From positions 53,854-117,853 of the forward strand of contig JALHQB010000007.1 of NCBI GenBank assembly GCA_022842185.1: DNA of 64,000 nucleotides, read 5' to 3'. The notes beneath the pieces are model-generated. The model did not search any database, had not been told where the DNA came from, and saw nothing but the letters and a program-made list of their open reading frames with translations. The stretch is from Acetobacteraceae bacterium. GTDB lineage: Bacteria; Pseudomonadota; Alphaproteobacteria; Acetobacterales; Acetobacteraceae. This document shows positions 45,164-54,205 of the stretch, piece after piece (position 1 is the first letter of the stretch; every line of letters begins with the position of its first letter). The position numbers and the translations under genes are program-made.

Positions 45164-46179
45164 CAGGCGATCTCCTCCAGCGCGACGACGCGCGTTTCGC
45201 GTGCGGATCGCCGGGCCGCATCCAGGATTCGCGCGGGCGCCACGGCACCATCGCGCAACCCAGCCTCCGGCGTGCGGCGCGTTCGGATGGCATCGATGAA
45301 GGCAGCAAGTTCCGCCGCCACCACATCGACCGGATCGGCGCCGGCGATGGCGACATCCTCGCGCGGTGCATGGTGTGGGAGCCAGGCGCCATCCGCACCC
45401 GGCGCATGCGCGCCACGACGCAGCACGAAGGTCTCGGCGGCAAAGTCGATCTCGGCCAGGGCGCTGCGCCCGGCGACGATGATCTCTTTGCGCGTCTCCG
45501 CCCCCGGCACCACCGCATCGGGCCAGCGACCGGGCAGCACGCAGCCGGCCTCGATCATCGCTGTCGCGCCGGAGGCGAACATCAATTGGATCACCGCCAG
45601 ATCCTCCCTGCCGCGCCCCAGCGGATCGGCGAGCGTCGCGAAGACGCGTACCGGTGCTTCGCCGGCGATCCAGGGCAGCAGGTCGGCGAAATGCACGGCG
45701 TCGTTGAGCAGCGCGCCGGAATCGCCGCGCGCGCGCTTCACGCCGGAAAAGCGCGCAGCCAGGTGGTGCAGCGCGCCGAACTCGCCGGCCGCGACCATGC
45801 GCCGCACCGCCGCCGCCTTGGGATGGAAGCGGAAATACAGCCCGACCTGCGCGATGCAGCCCATCTGTTCGGCGAGGTCGGCCAGCGCAGCCGCCTCCGC
45901 CGCCGTCTCGGTCGCCGGCTTTTCGAGGAACAGGTCGCGGCCAGCCAGCAGCACGGTGGTCGCCACTGGCACATGCGTGGGCACCGGCGTCACGACGATC
46001 GCCGCGTCGCAACGATCCAGCCCGGCCTCAATGCTGTCGGCCACCGGCAGGCCGGATGCGGCGGCGCTGGCGCGGTCCGTATCGAAGGCCATCGCCGCCA
46101 CGCCCAGCCGGTGCAGCGCGGCCAGATGCACGCGCCCGAAGGCACCGCAGCCGATCAGGAGCAGTCGGGGTTCCACCAT
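45163..46179 (-). CDS. Gfo/Idh/MocA family oxidoreductase
   Basis: A 338-residue NAD(P)-dependent sugar dehydrogenase. The N-terminal Rossmann motif is LLLIGCGAFGRVHLAAL; EKPATETAAEA contains the catalytic-site Lys of the family (LEKPAT). The C-terminal alpha/beta domain follows. It is the first gene of the five-gene cluster and divergent from a GNAT gene. ATG 46179 gives the standard Rossmann start; an ATG at 46203 is possible. Confidence 0.92.
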   Translation of the reverse strand: MVEPRLLLIGCGAFGRVHLAALHRLGVAAMAFDTDRASAAASGLPVADSIEAGLDRCDAAIVVTPVPTHVPVATTVLLAGRDLFLEKPATETAAEAAALADLAEQMGCIAQVGLYFRFHPKAAAVRRMVAAGEFGALHHLAARFSGVKRARGDSGALLNDAVHFADLLPWIAGEAPVRVFATLADPLGRGREDLAVIQLMFASGATAMIEAGCVLPGRWPDAVVPGAETRKEIIVAGRSALAEIDFAAETFVLRRGAHAPGADGAWLPHHAPREDVAIAGADPVDVVAAELAAFIDAIRTRRTPEAGLRDGAVAPARILDAARRSARETRVVALEEIA

Positions 46180-46255
46180 GCGCGCGAGTGGGCCGCCTGG
46201 CATGGCCGGCCGTCAAGCGCTTGACGCGCGCAGCGCCGCATCGTGGCATGCCGCG

Positions 46256-47065
46256 ATGCGACCGCTGACCGAGGCCGACCTGCCGCGCGCCGCCGCGCTG
46301 TCCTTCCTGATCGGATGGAACCAGGTGGCGTCCGACTGGTCACTGTTCCTGCGCCATGGGGAAGGCCGCGCGGTCGATGACGGGCAGGATTCGCTGGCCG
46401 CGACCGCCGCGGTGATCCGCCATGGCGGTGACCTCGCCTGGATTTCCATGGTGCTTGTGCGGCCCGACCAGCGGCGGCGCGGCCATGCCACCGCCCTGAT
46501 GCGCTGGGCGATAGGCGCGCTGGGCGGCACGGCCTGCATCGCGCTCGATGCTACGCCGGCAGGCCAGCCGGTGTATCGGCAACTCGGCTTCCGCGCGTTG
46601 TGGGGCTTCGCGCGCTGGTCGCTGCCCTCGCCACTGCCCGCTGGGGGCGGCGTGCGGCCGGTCACCGATGCGGATTGGCCGGCACTGATCGCGCTCGACA
46701 CCGCCGCCTTCGGTGCCCCGCGTCCCGCGCTGCTGCGGGATTTCGCCGCGCGCCTGCCGCAGGCCGCCTTTATCGCCGCGGATGGCAGCGGCTTCGCCCT
46801 CGCCCGCGACGGCGCGCGAGGACCGCAGATCGGCCCCGTTGTCGCGGCCGATGGCCCCACGGCGCGCGCCCTGGTCGCTGCCGCGCGCAATGCCCTCGCC
46901 GGTGCCGTGGTGCTCGACCTGCCTGACCGGCACGGCCCGCTGGCAGGCTGGCTGGCACGGCATGGCGGTGCGCCGCTGCGGCCCTTCACCCGCATGGCGC
47001 TGGGTGCCGGCACGCCGGGCGACGCGTCGCGCATCATCACGGTGGCCGGGCCTGAATTCGGCTGA
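46256..47065 (+). CDS. Double GNAT N-acetyltransferase
   Basis: A 269-residue protein with two GNAT-like halves. The first has the acetyl-CoA loop LVRPDQRRRGHATALM; the second, from residue about 130, begins with VRPVTDADWPALIALD and belongs to the degenerate second-domain type found in such tandem proteins. Acceptor unknown. Divergent from the Gfo/Idh gene. A longer in-frame start at 46202 exists. Confidence 0.8.
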   Translation: MRPLTEADLPRAAALSFLIGWNQVASDWSLFLRHGEGRAVDDGQDSLAATAAVIRHGGDLAWISMVLVRPDQRRRGHATALMRWAIGALGGTACIALDATPAGQPVYRQLGFRALWGFARWSLPSPLPAGGGVRPVTDADWPALIALDTAAFGAPRPALLRDFAARLPQAAFIAADGSGFALARDGARGPQIGPVVAADGPTARALVAAARNALAGAVVLDLPDRHGPLAGWLARHGGAPLRPFTRMALGAGTPGDASRIITVAGPEFG

Positions 47066-47107
47066 CCGCCGCCGCTTGACGACAGGCGGAACCGCGCCGC
47101 ACCATCG

Positions 47108-47129
47108 GCGGTAACTGACAGGTTACCGC
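47108..47129. promoter_or_regulatory. Palindrome before tctCBA, possible operator
   Basis: GCGGTAAC and GTTACCGC form a perfect 8-bp inverted repeat with a TGACAG spacer, 48 bases before the receptor ATG. A full dyad of this size near a promoter is typical of a dimeric-repressor site; the regulator is not visible in the neighbourhood. Confidence 0.4.
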
Positions 47130-47177
47130 ACCAGGATGCCGCGGCGAACGCGGTGCCATGAGGGAAAGGTCGAAGAC

Positions 47178-48197
47178 ATGCTCCGCAGGCATCTTCTCGC
47201 TGCATCCGCCGCCGGCATTGCCGCCCCCGCCACGTTGCGCGCGCAGGGGGTTTGGCGCCCGGACCGCCCGGTCACCATCATCGTCCCCTGGGCGGCGGGC
47301 GGTTCAACCGACCAGATGGCGCGCATCGTCGCGGCCGAGGTGGAAGGCCCGCTCGGCCAGCGCGTCGTGGTGGTGAACCAGCCCGGCGCATCGGGTTCGA
47401 TCGGCACGCGCAATGCGCTGGAAGCGCCGAAGGATGGCTACACCTGGGCCGCCGGCGCGGCGGTCGATGTCGGCTGCTACAAGGTACTCGGCCTGCTCGA
47501 CACGCAATTGTCGGATTGGAACCTGTTCTTCGCCGTCGCCAATGTGAACGTGCTCGTCGCCAACCCGCAGGCCGGCTTCCGGGATTTCGGCGCGGCGCTG
47601 GAAGCACTGAAGGCGCGCGGGCAGGGCATCGGCGTGGCCACCGCCGGCGTGTCCTCGGCCGGGCACAACATGATGGAGGCGCTGCGCGCCGCATCCCCGT
47701 TCCAGTACCGCCACGCGACCTATGACGGCGGCAATCCGGCGATGATCGCGACCGTGTCGGGGGAAACGCCGCTCGGCGCCGTTCTGCTGGTCGAAGCCGC
47801 CGAGATGATCCGCGCGCGGCGGCTGATCCCGCTGGCCGTGCAGGCGGAAAATCCGGTCACCCTCGCCGCGCAGGGCAGCGCGCCGGCGATCGAGATTCCG
47901 TCGGTGCGCCGCTGGATCCCGGACATCCCCGCGCCACTCAACTACTTCGGCATCTGGTCGGCCAAGGGCGTGCCGGACAATGTCGTGCAGACCATGACGA
48001 CGATCTGGCGCGACACCATCGCCAATTCGCAGCGCCTGAAGGACTACGCCAATTCGCGCGCCGCGCTCTTCACGCCGATCTACGGCCAGCAGGCCTATGA
48101 CGAGGCGTGGAAGATGGTACGCCAGACCGCCTGGCTATATTTCGACGGTGGCAAGGCGCGGGTCAGCCCCGACAGCCTGGGCATCGCCCGGCTTTGA
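47178..48197 (+). CDS. TTT periplasmic receptor TctC
   Basis: A 339-residue Bug-family carboxylate-binding protein with a signal peptide (residues 1-23, ending LRAQ), then RPVTIIVPWAAGGSTDQMA, VVNQPGASGSIG, and KDGYTWAAG, where the receptor-cleft Asp is expected. It heads a complete tripartite tricarboxylate transporter with tctB and tctA downstream, unlike the two orphan receptors in the window. Confidence 0.92.
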   Translation: MLRRHLLAASAAGIAAPATLRAQGVWRPDRPVTIIVPWAAGGSTDQMARIVAAEVEGPLGQRVVVVNQPGASGSIGTRNALEAPKDGYTWAAGAAVDVGCYKVLGLLDTQLSDWNLFFAVANVNVLVANPQAGFRDFGAALEALKARGQGIGVATAGVSSAGHNMMEALRAASPFQYRHATYDGGNPAMIATVSGETPLGAVLLVEAAEMIRARRLIPLAVQAENPVTLAAQGSAPAIEIPSVRRWIPDIPAPLNYFGIWSAKGVPDNVVQTMTTIWRDTIANSQRLKDYANSRAALFTPIYGQQAYDEAWKMVRQTAWLYFDGGKARVSPDSLGIARL

Positions 48198-48218
48198 TGC
48201 AGTACCGGGGAACCTGCC

Positions 48219-48749
48219 ATGAGCGAGGCTGACGCAGCCTCCCCCTTCGATGGGGAGAAGGCGCCCGCCTCGCCGCGCGCCGATTTGGTGACCGCGGTGG
48301 TGCTGTTCGCACTCGGCGTCGCCATCATCGTCCAGGCCTGGGAGATGCCGCGCTTTCTCGAACAATCGGGTACCGGTCTGACCGCCCCGGGGATCGTGCC
48401 GGGCTTCCATGGCGCGGTGATCGCCCTGTTGTCGATCGTGCTCGGCCTGCGGGCACGCGCCCGCGGCGGCTGGGCGGTGCGCGGGGCCGCGACCGGCACT
48501 GCGGCAGACCGGCGGCAGCTCGCCACGGCGGCGGTGCTGGGGCTGGTCTATGCCGGGGGCATGGTCGGGCGCGTGCCGTTCTGGCTGGCCTCGGCGCTGT
48601 TCGTCTTCGCGTTCGTCATCGCCTTCGAATGGGAACTGGGCCCGCGGGGCCGCACGCGCCGGATCGTCGAGGCGGCGCTGATCGGCCTGGGCACCGGCAT
48701 CGCTGTGATGCTGGTCTTCGAGAAACTGTTCCTGCTGCGGCTGCCCTGA
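48219..48749 (+). CDS. TTT small membrane subunit TctB
   Basis: A 176-residue protein with four hydrophobic segments and the poorly conserved TctB pattern: ALGVAIIVQAWEMPRF, TGLTAPGIVPGFHGAVIALLSIVLG in order, and the final AALIGLGTGIAVMLVFEKLFLLRLP. It is the four-helix partner of TctA. Its stop overlaps the tctA ATG by one base (TGATG). Confidence 0.92.
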   Translation: MSEADAASPFDGEKAPASPRADLVTAVVLFALGVAIIVQAWEMPRFLEQSGTGLTAPGIVPGFHGAVIALLSIVLGLRARARGGWAVRGAATGTAADRRQLATAAVLGLVYAGGMVGRVPFWLASALFVFAFVIAFEWELGPRGRTRRIVEAALIGLGTGIAVMLVFEKLFLLRLP

Positions 48750-50239
48750 TGGATGCTTTGAACAATGTGGTGGGCGGCTTCGCCCATGTGCTCGGCGGCG
48801 GCGCGGTGTTCCATGCGCTGTGGGCGACGCTGATCGGCATCGTCGTCGGCGCGCTGCCGGGGCTGACCGCGACGATGGGTGTGGCGCTGCTGACCACGCT
48901 GACTTTCGGCATGGGGCCGGACAAGGCGATGCTCGTGCTCGTCTGTGTCTATGTCGGTGCGATCTATGGCGGGTCGCGCAGCGCCATCCTGCTCAATATC
49001 CCCGGCACGCCGGCTTCGGCGGCATCGACGCTGGACGGGTTCCCGCTGGCGCGGCAGGGGCTGGCGGGCCGCGCGATGGGGATTTCCACCTCGGGGTCCT
49101 GGCTGGGCACGCTGTTCGGCACCGCGATCCTGGCCCTGTTCGCGCCGTCCTTCGGCGAATTCGCGCTGCAATTCGGATCGTATGAGATGTTCTGGGTGGC
49201 GATGTTCGGCATCGTCGTCGCCGGGTCGCTATCGGGCGGCGATGCGCTGAAGGGCTACATCGCCGGCTTCCTCGGGTTGTTCATCGCGACGATCGGGCAG
49301 GAGACCAACCACGCCTATCCGCGCTTCGCCTTCGGCAATGGCGACCTGGCCGGGGGGCTTGGCCTGTTGCCTGTGCTGGTCGGCGTGTTCGGCGTGGCGG
49401 AGGTGCTGTCGGCGATGCGCGGGCCGGCGGTCAAGGCGGTGTCGTCGAAGATCGATTCCGTCATCCCGCGCATCCGCGACGTCACGGCCCATTGGAAGAC
49501 CATCATCCGGTCCGGTGCGCTCGGCACCTTCATCGGCGCCATGCCCGGCCTGGGCGAGGACATCGCCGCCTGGACCTCCTATGCCGCCGCCAAGCGCGCC
49601 AGCAAGGAACGCGAGAAATACGGCCGCGGCAGCATCGAGGGCCTGATGGCCGCCGAGACCGGGGAGAGCGCCTGCGTGCCGGGTGCCATCATCCCCGTCC
49701 TGACGCTGGCCGTGCCCGGGTCCGCGCCCGCCGCCGTGTTGATGGCCGCCATGATGATCCACGGGCTGAACCCCGGCCCGATGCTGGCGATCACCGCGCC
49801 GGAGTTCATCTACCAGATCGTCGCCATGCTGGTGATCGCCGACATGGTGAAGATGTTCTACGGCCTGGTGCTGGTGCGCCCGCTGCTGTGGATCCTGCTG
49901 ATCCCCCGCGCGCGGCTGATGCCGGTGGTGTTCGTGCTGTGCACGGTCGGCGCCTTCGCCATTACATCCCGCCTGTTCGATATCTGGGTGATGCTGGGCG
50001 CCGGACTGGTGGGCTTCATCCTGCGCGAGCTGCGCTTCCCGATGGCGCCGCTCGTGCTGGGCATCGTGCTGGGGGATCTGCTGGACAAGAACCTGCTGCG
50101 CGGGCTGGTGCTGTCGGGCGGCGACGTCTCGCCGTTCTTCACGCGGCCGATCAGCATGGGGCTGTGCGCGCTGACAGTGCTGGCGGCGGCGTGGTCGATC
50201 CCCGGCATGGCCGGGATCTTCCGCCGCCGCACGGCCTGA
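48749..50239 (+). CDS. TTT large membrane subunit TctA
   Basis: A 496-residue carboxylate permease with about 12 membrane segments and the TctA motifs ALPGLTATMGVALL, YVGAIYGGSRSAILLNIPGTPASAAS in order, and GAMPGLGEDIAAWTSYAAAKR plus ETGESACVPGAIIPVLTLAVPGS. With TctB and TctC it imports a di- or tricarboxylate by sodium or proton gradient. Last gene of tctCBA, ending next to the convergent Fe-alcohol dehydrogenase. Confidence 0.95.
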   Translation: MDALNNVVGGFAHVLGGGAVFHALWATLIGIVVGALPGLTATMGVALLTTLTFGMGPDKAMLVLVCVYVGAIYGGSRSAILLNIPGTPASAASTLDGFPLARQGLAGRAMGISTSGSWLGTLFGTAILALFAPSFGEFALQFGSYEMFWVAMFGIVVAGSLSGGDALKGYIAGFLGLFIATIGQETNHAYPRFAFGNGDLAGGLGLLPVLVGVFGVAEVLSAMRGPAVKAVSSKIDSVIPRIRDVTAHWKTIIRSGALGTFIGAMPGLGEDIAAWTSYAAAKRASKEREKYGRGSIEGLMAAETGESACVPGAIIPVLTLAVPGSAPAAVLMAAMMIHGLNPGPMLAITAPEFIYQIVAMLVIADMVKMFYGLVLVRPLLWILLIPRARLMPVVFVLCTVGAFAITSRLFDIWVMLGAGLVGFILRELRFPMAPLVLGIVLGDLLDKNLLRGLVLSGGDVSPFFTRPISMGLCALTVLAAAWSIPGMAGIFRRRTA

Positions 50240-51409
50240 TCAGGCCGCCGCCTCCAGGATCGCCATCACCTCCTCCTGCCGCGTGATGCGGCGTGGATTG
50301 GTGTGCAGCCATGGGTCGCGCATCGTGTTCGCGGCGAGCAGCGGGAACTGGTCGCGGGTGACGCCCACTTCCGAAAGCCGCGACGGCAGGCCGAGCGACG
50401 CCACCAGCTCCGCCACCGCATCGGCCGCCGGTACGCCAGGCCGGCCCAGCGCATCGGCCACCAATGCCTGGCGATCGGCATTCACGGCGGCATTGTAGCG
50501 CAGCACATGCGGCAGCATGATGCAGGAGGTATGGCCATGCGCCACCCCCGCCGTGCCCCCGAGAACATGTCCGATCGCGTGGCTCGCCCCCATCTGCACG
50601 CCTCCCCAGCGCCCGACGACCGACAGCCACACCGCCAGTTGGCAATCCTGCCGCGCTGCGAGGTCGCCCGGGTCGGCCATCACCCGCGGCAGCGCGCGCG
50701 ACAGCAGCCGCAGCGCCTGCAACGCGCTCGCATCGCTGACCGGGTTGTTCAGGGGTGAACACAACCCTTCCGTCGCATGGTCCACGGCACGTATGCCGCT
50801 CGCCAGCCACACCCACATCGGCGTGCCGATGGTCGGCGCGGGATCGAGGATGGTCACGCGCGGCACATGCAGCGGATGGCGGAAGCTCTGTTTTACCTGC
50901 TTCACCGGGTTGGTGCAGCCGGCCTGGGAGTTATACTCGCCGCCCGACAGCGTGGTCGGGATGGCGATCTGCCGCACCACCGGCCCATCATAATCCGGGA
51001 TGTGCCGTGAACCATCCGGGTTGGTCACCATGCGGAAGGCCTCAAGCTCCTCCATCACCGTGATCCCGTGCCGCAGGCACAGCTGCATCACCTTGCCCGC
51101 ATCGGTCACCGAGCCGCCGCCGAAGGTCACGATCAGGTCGGCACCCACCGCGCGCGCCGAGGCCGCCGCCGCGACCACGACATCCATCGGCGTATGCGGC
51201 GGGATGCCTTCATGCAGCCCGGCGAAGCGCTGGCCGAGCGCGTCGCGCATCCGCGCCACATGGTCAGTCTCGCGGTTCATCGTGCGGCTGACTACGAGGA
51301 AGACGCGCCGCGCATCGAGCCGTTCGGCTTCGATCAACAGCGCCTCGGCGGCGGGGATGCCGCTCTGCACGCGCTCGATCGCGGGAAGGGCGATGGTGCC
51401 ACGCCACAT
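50240..51409 (-). CDS. Iron-containing alcohol dehydrogenase family protein
   Basis: A 389-residue group III dehydrogenase, related to maleylacetate reductase. NAD site: TFGGGSVTDAGKVM; metal ligands expected in GIRAVDHATEGL, MGASHAIGHVLGG and HGHTSCIMLPHVL. Convergent with tctA with no gap, so a shared carboxylate or aldehyde pathway is possible but unproven. Start ATG 51409 (MWRGTIALPAIERV). Confidence 0.88.
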   Translation of the reverse strand: MWRGTIALPAIERVQSGIPAAEALLIEAERLDARRVFLVVSRTMNRETDHVARMRDALGQRFAGLHEGIPPHTPMDVVVAAAASARAVGADLIVTFGGGSVTDAGKVMQLCLRHGITVMEELEAFRMVTNPDGSRHIPDYDGPVVRQIAIPTTLSGGEYNSQAGCTNPVKQVKQSFRHPLHVPRVTILDPAPTIGTPMWVWLASGIRAVDHATEGLCSPLNNPVSDASALQALRLLSRALPRVMADPGDLAARQDCQLAVWLSVVGRWGGVQMGASHAIGHVLGGTAGVAHGHTSCIMLPHVLRYNAAVNADRQALVADALGRPGVPAADAVAELVASLGLPSRLSEVGVTRDQFPLLAANTMRDPWLHTNPRRITRQEEVMAILEAAA

Positions 51410-51573
51410 GGGGTTGGTCTCCGCTGCTGCTGTGCGTGACCTTACCGTCGCGCGCGCTACTGACCAGACGCCCTGACGCGCGCCACGCCCGGCACGTCTT
51501 GTTGCACCGCAAAATCCTCTCGCCGCGCAGCGCATCCAGGCGCACCATCCGTCCGATGAACGCAGCAAGGATC

Positions 51574-52569
51574 ATGCAGCCGATGGTCTCCACCGTGTCT
51601 CCCGGACGGCGTCACCTTGGGGCGCTCGCCCTCGCCACGACCGCCCTTGGCCTCGCGGCACCCGCCCTTGCGGCCTTTCCAGACCGCCCGATCGTCATCG
51701 TCGTGCCCTTTCCGCCAGGCGGCGGCGTCGATGCCGCCGCCCGGGCGATGGCGGAGGGCATGGCCGCCGACCTCGGCACCGCCGTGCAGGTGGACAACCG
51801 GCCGGGCGGCACCAGTTCGATCGGCGCCGGCTTCGTCGCGCGCTCGGCGCCCGATGGCTACACGCTGCTGATGGGCACCACCTCGCTGTCGGTGAACCCG
51901 GTCATGCAACCTTCCCTTCCGCCCGGCGACCCGCGCACCGCGCTGGCGCCGGTCGGGCAGGTTCTACAGGTGCCCTACATGCTGGCGGTCGGACCGACGG
52001 TCGACAGTGCCGATCTCGGCGCCTTGATCGCGTGGTCGCGCGCCAATCCGGGCCGGTTCGACTTCGCCAATGGCGGCAGCGGTAGTGGGCAACGTATGGC
52101 GGCCTCGCTCATGGCCTATCGCGCCGGGCTTCAGGTCAGCCACGTTCCATATCGCGGCAGCGCGCCCGCGGTGATCGACCTCGCTGCCGGACGGGTGCAC
52201 GCGATCTTCGCCCAGCCCATCGAGGTCGCCTCGGTGATCCAGGCGGGTGTGGTACGCCCCATGGCCGTCAGCACCGCGGCGCGATCGCAGGCCTTCCCGG
52301 CCGTGGCGGCCGTCGCCGAGACCATACCCGGTTTCAACATCAGCAGCTGGAGCGGCCTGTTCGCCCCCGCCGGCACGCCCGGTCCCGTGCTCGACCGTCT
52401 CAACGCGGCACTGAACGCGTCCTTACGGAACAATGCGATGCGTGCGCGCTTCCGCGCCGAAGGCGCAGAACTCGTCGGCGGCACCCGCGCGGCCTTCGCT
52501 GAATTGCTCGACCGCGAAATTGCCGGCTGGACCGAATTACAACGCGCGACGGGGCTGACCATCGATTGA
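51574..52569 (+). CDS. TTT (TctC/Bug family) periplasmic receptor, orphan
   Basis: A 331-residue Bug-family receptor. Signal peptide, then FPDRPIVIVVPFPPGGGVD, VDNRPGGTSSIGAGFVARS in family order and HVPYRGSAPAV. No tctAB follows; the downstream convergent gene is a 2-hydroxyacid dehydrogenase. It may use the tctAB at 48 kb. Starts at 51556, 51574 or 51583 are all in frame; the ribosome-binding site does not decide. Confidence 0.85.
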   Translation: MQPMVSTVSPGRRHLGALALATTALGLAAPALAAFPDRPIVIVVPFPPGGGVDAAARAMAEGMAADLGTAVQVDNRPGGTSSIGAGFVARSAPDGYTLLMGTTSLSVNPVMQPSLPPGDPRTALAPVGQVLQVPYMLAVGPTVDSADLGALIAWSRANPGRFDFANGGSGSGQRMAASLMAYRAGLQVSHVPYRGSAPAVIDLAAGRVHAIFAQPIEVASVIQAGVVRPMAVSTAARSQAFPAVAAVAETIPGFNISSWSGLFAPAGTPGPVLDRLNAALNASLRNNAMRARFRAEGAELVGGTRAAFAELLDREIAGWTELQRATGLTID

Positions 52570-52572
52570 AGC

Positions 52573-53574
52573 TCAGCCCGCGCGCACGCCGATCCGCGAC
52601 AGCCGGTGCGCCTGCTCCAGGTTCACCGCATTGTCCGGCACCGCACCGCGCGCCAGCGCCCCAACCTGCCGCACCGTGTCCATCGCCTGGTGCTCCATCG
52701 CCTCCGGCGTCATGCCGGCGATGTGCGGCGCGGCCAGCACATCGGGCCGCCGCGCCAGGAAGGCCGACGGCCGTTGGTCCGGCGCCCGCCCGACATCCAT
52801 CGCCGCCCCCGACAATTGCCCGCTGTCCAGCGCTGCCTCCAGCGCGCGTTCATCCACCAGCTCCCCGCGCGACAGGTTGATGAATCGGGCGCCGCGCTTC
52901 ATCCGGGCGAAGGCGGCGGCATCGAACAGGTCGCGCGTCTCGGCGCTGGAAATGGCCAGGCACACCACGATGTCGGACGCCGCCAGCACAGCCTCGAAGC
53001 CCAGTTTCGTAATGCGCGGATCCTCGACGGTCGCATACGGGTCCGTCACCAGCACGCGCATGCCGAGCGCAAGCGCCACCTCCGCCAGCCGCCGCGCGAT
53101 CCGCCCATAGCCGACGATGCCGAGCGTCGCGGCCGAGAGTTGCAGCCCCATGCGGCCCTGCGGTTCCTCCCCGCGGCGATAGGCCTGGATGTAGCCCGAC
53201 AGGTCCCGCGCCAGATCGACGATGAAGCCGATGCCGACTTCCGTGACGCTGTCCACGAAGCCGGGTGTCGCACGCGTCACCAGCACGCCGGAGGCGCTCG
53301 CGGCCGCCACGTCGATGGTGCTGATATCCACGGCAACGCGAAGGAAGGCGACGAGGTCTGGCGCTGCGGCGAAGGTCTCCGCCGTGCCGGGCGTCGCACG
53401 GTCGGCGACGATCGCCTGGCAACCGCGCGCGGCCTCGGCGAGTGCCGCGCCGGTCAGCACCGTCGTGCCCGCGTTGCGCACCACCTCGGCATGCTGCTGC
53501 AGGGCAGCGAGCGCGCGATTCCCGTAATAACCGGCGAACATCTCGGGCGTATGCGCCAGGAAAACGCGCAGCAT
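52573..53574 (-). CDS. D-isomer-specific 2-hydroxyacid dehydrogenase family protein
   Basis: A 333-residue NAD(P)-dependent dehydrogenase reducing 2-keto acids or oxidising 2-hydroxy acids. The Rossmann motif LGIVGYGRIARRLAEVAL, NLSRGELVDE and the catalytic His in AAPHIAGMT are seen. GGGAGG on its strand about 11 bases upstream supports ATG 53574. Faces the orphan TTT receptor with three bases between stops. Confidence 0.9.
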   Translation of the reverse strand: MLRVFLAHTPEMFAGYYGNRALAALQQHAEVVRNAGTTVLTGAALAEAARGCQAIVADRATPGTAETFAAAPDLVAFLRVAVDISTIDVAAASASGVLVTRATPGFVDSVTEVGIGFIVDLARDLSGYIQAYRRGEEPQGRMGLQLSAATLGIVGYGRIARRLAEVALALGMRVLVTDPYATVEDPRITKLGFEAVLAASDIVVCLAISSAETRDLFDAAAFARMKRGARFINLSRGELVDERALEAALDSGQLSGAAMDVGRAPDQRPSAFLARRPDVLAAPHIAGMTPEAMEHQAMDTVRQVGALARGAVPDNAVNLEQAHRLSRIGVRAG

Positions 53575-53626
53575 GGTGGAAGTCCTCCCTTGGTCACGGC
53601 GATCATGCGCGGGGTGCTGCGCGCTG

Positions 53627-54205
53627 TCAGCGGCTTGTGGGCATGCCCTGCGTCTGCCACTCACGCACCGCGTCCACCGGCCAGACCAGCATCAGCACGT
53701 TGAGCGCGAGGTTGTCGCGGATCATCCAGGCCGCCAGGCCTTCCATCGCCAGCACCACCACGATCGACACCACCACCGGCAGCCGCGCCGCCAGGAAGAA
53801 GCCCACCAGCATCGCCACGCCATCGCCAAAGGAATTGACGATGCTGTCGCCATAGTAATCGAGGGACGCCGTCACTTCCCGATACCGGTCGATGATCAGG
53901 GACGTGTTCTCCACCACCTCCCACGCGCCTTCGATCAGCAGCGCCGCGACGGCGCGCCACAGCATGGGCCAGGCCGGAAACAGCCAGCGCAGCGCGGCGT
54001 AGAAGATGAAGCCATGCGCCAGATGCGACAGCGTGTACCAATCCGTCAGGTGTTGCGAGTTGCCCGACGACCAGACATCGCCATGCCACAGGCTGACATA
54101 GCCGCAGGTGCAGATCGGCACGCGGCCGAGCGCGAACTGGATGGCGGCAACAGCGGCGAGGATGCCCGCCATGGCCGCCCAGGGCAGCCAGCGCACCGTC
54201 GTCAT
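53627..54205 (-). CDS. DUF2585 family membrane protein
   Basis: A 192-residue protein with about five hydrophobic segments. The family signature is PICTCGYVSLWHGDVWSSGNS in order, then HLTDWYTLSHLAHGFIFY, and EGAWEVVENTSLIIDRYRE. Function unknown. ATG overlaps the upstream BenE stop (ATGA), so it belongs to the benE transcript. Confidence 0.9.
   Translation of the reverse strand: MTTVRWLPWAAMAGILAAVAAIQFALGRVPICTCGYVSLWHGDVWSSGNSQHLTDWYTLSHLAHGFIFYAALRWLFPAWPMLWRAVAALLIEGAWEVVENTSLIIDRYREVTASLDYYGDSIVNSFGDGVAMLVGFFLAARLPVVVSIVVVLAMEGLAAWMIRDNLALNVLMLVWPVDAVREWQTQGMPTSR

Noticed and set aside
44336..46255. Upstream 640 residues of a plus-strand frame ending in the GNAT at 47065
   Set aside because: These codons are antisense to the TIM barrel and Gfo/Idh genes; only the part from 46256 matches a GNAT.
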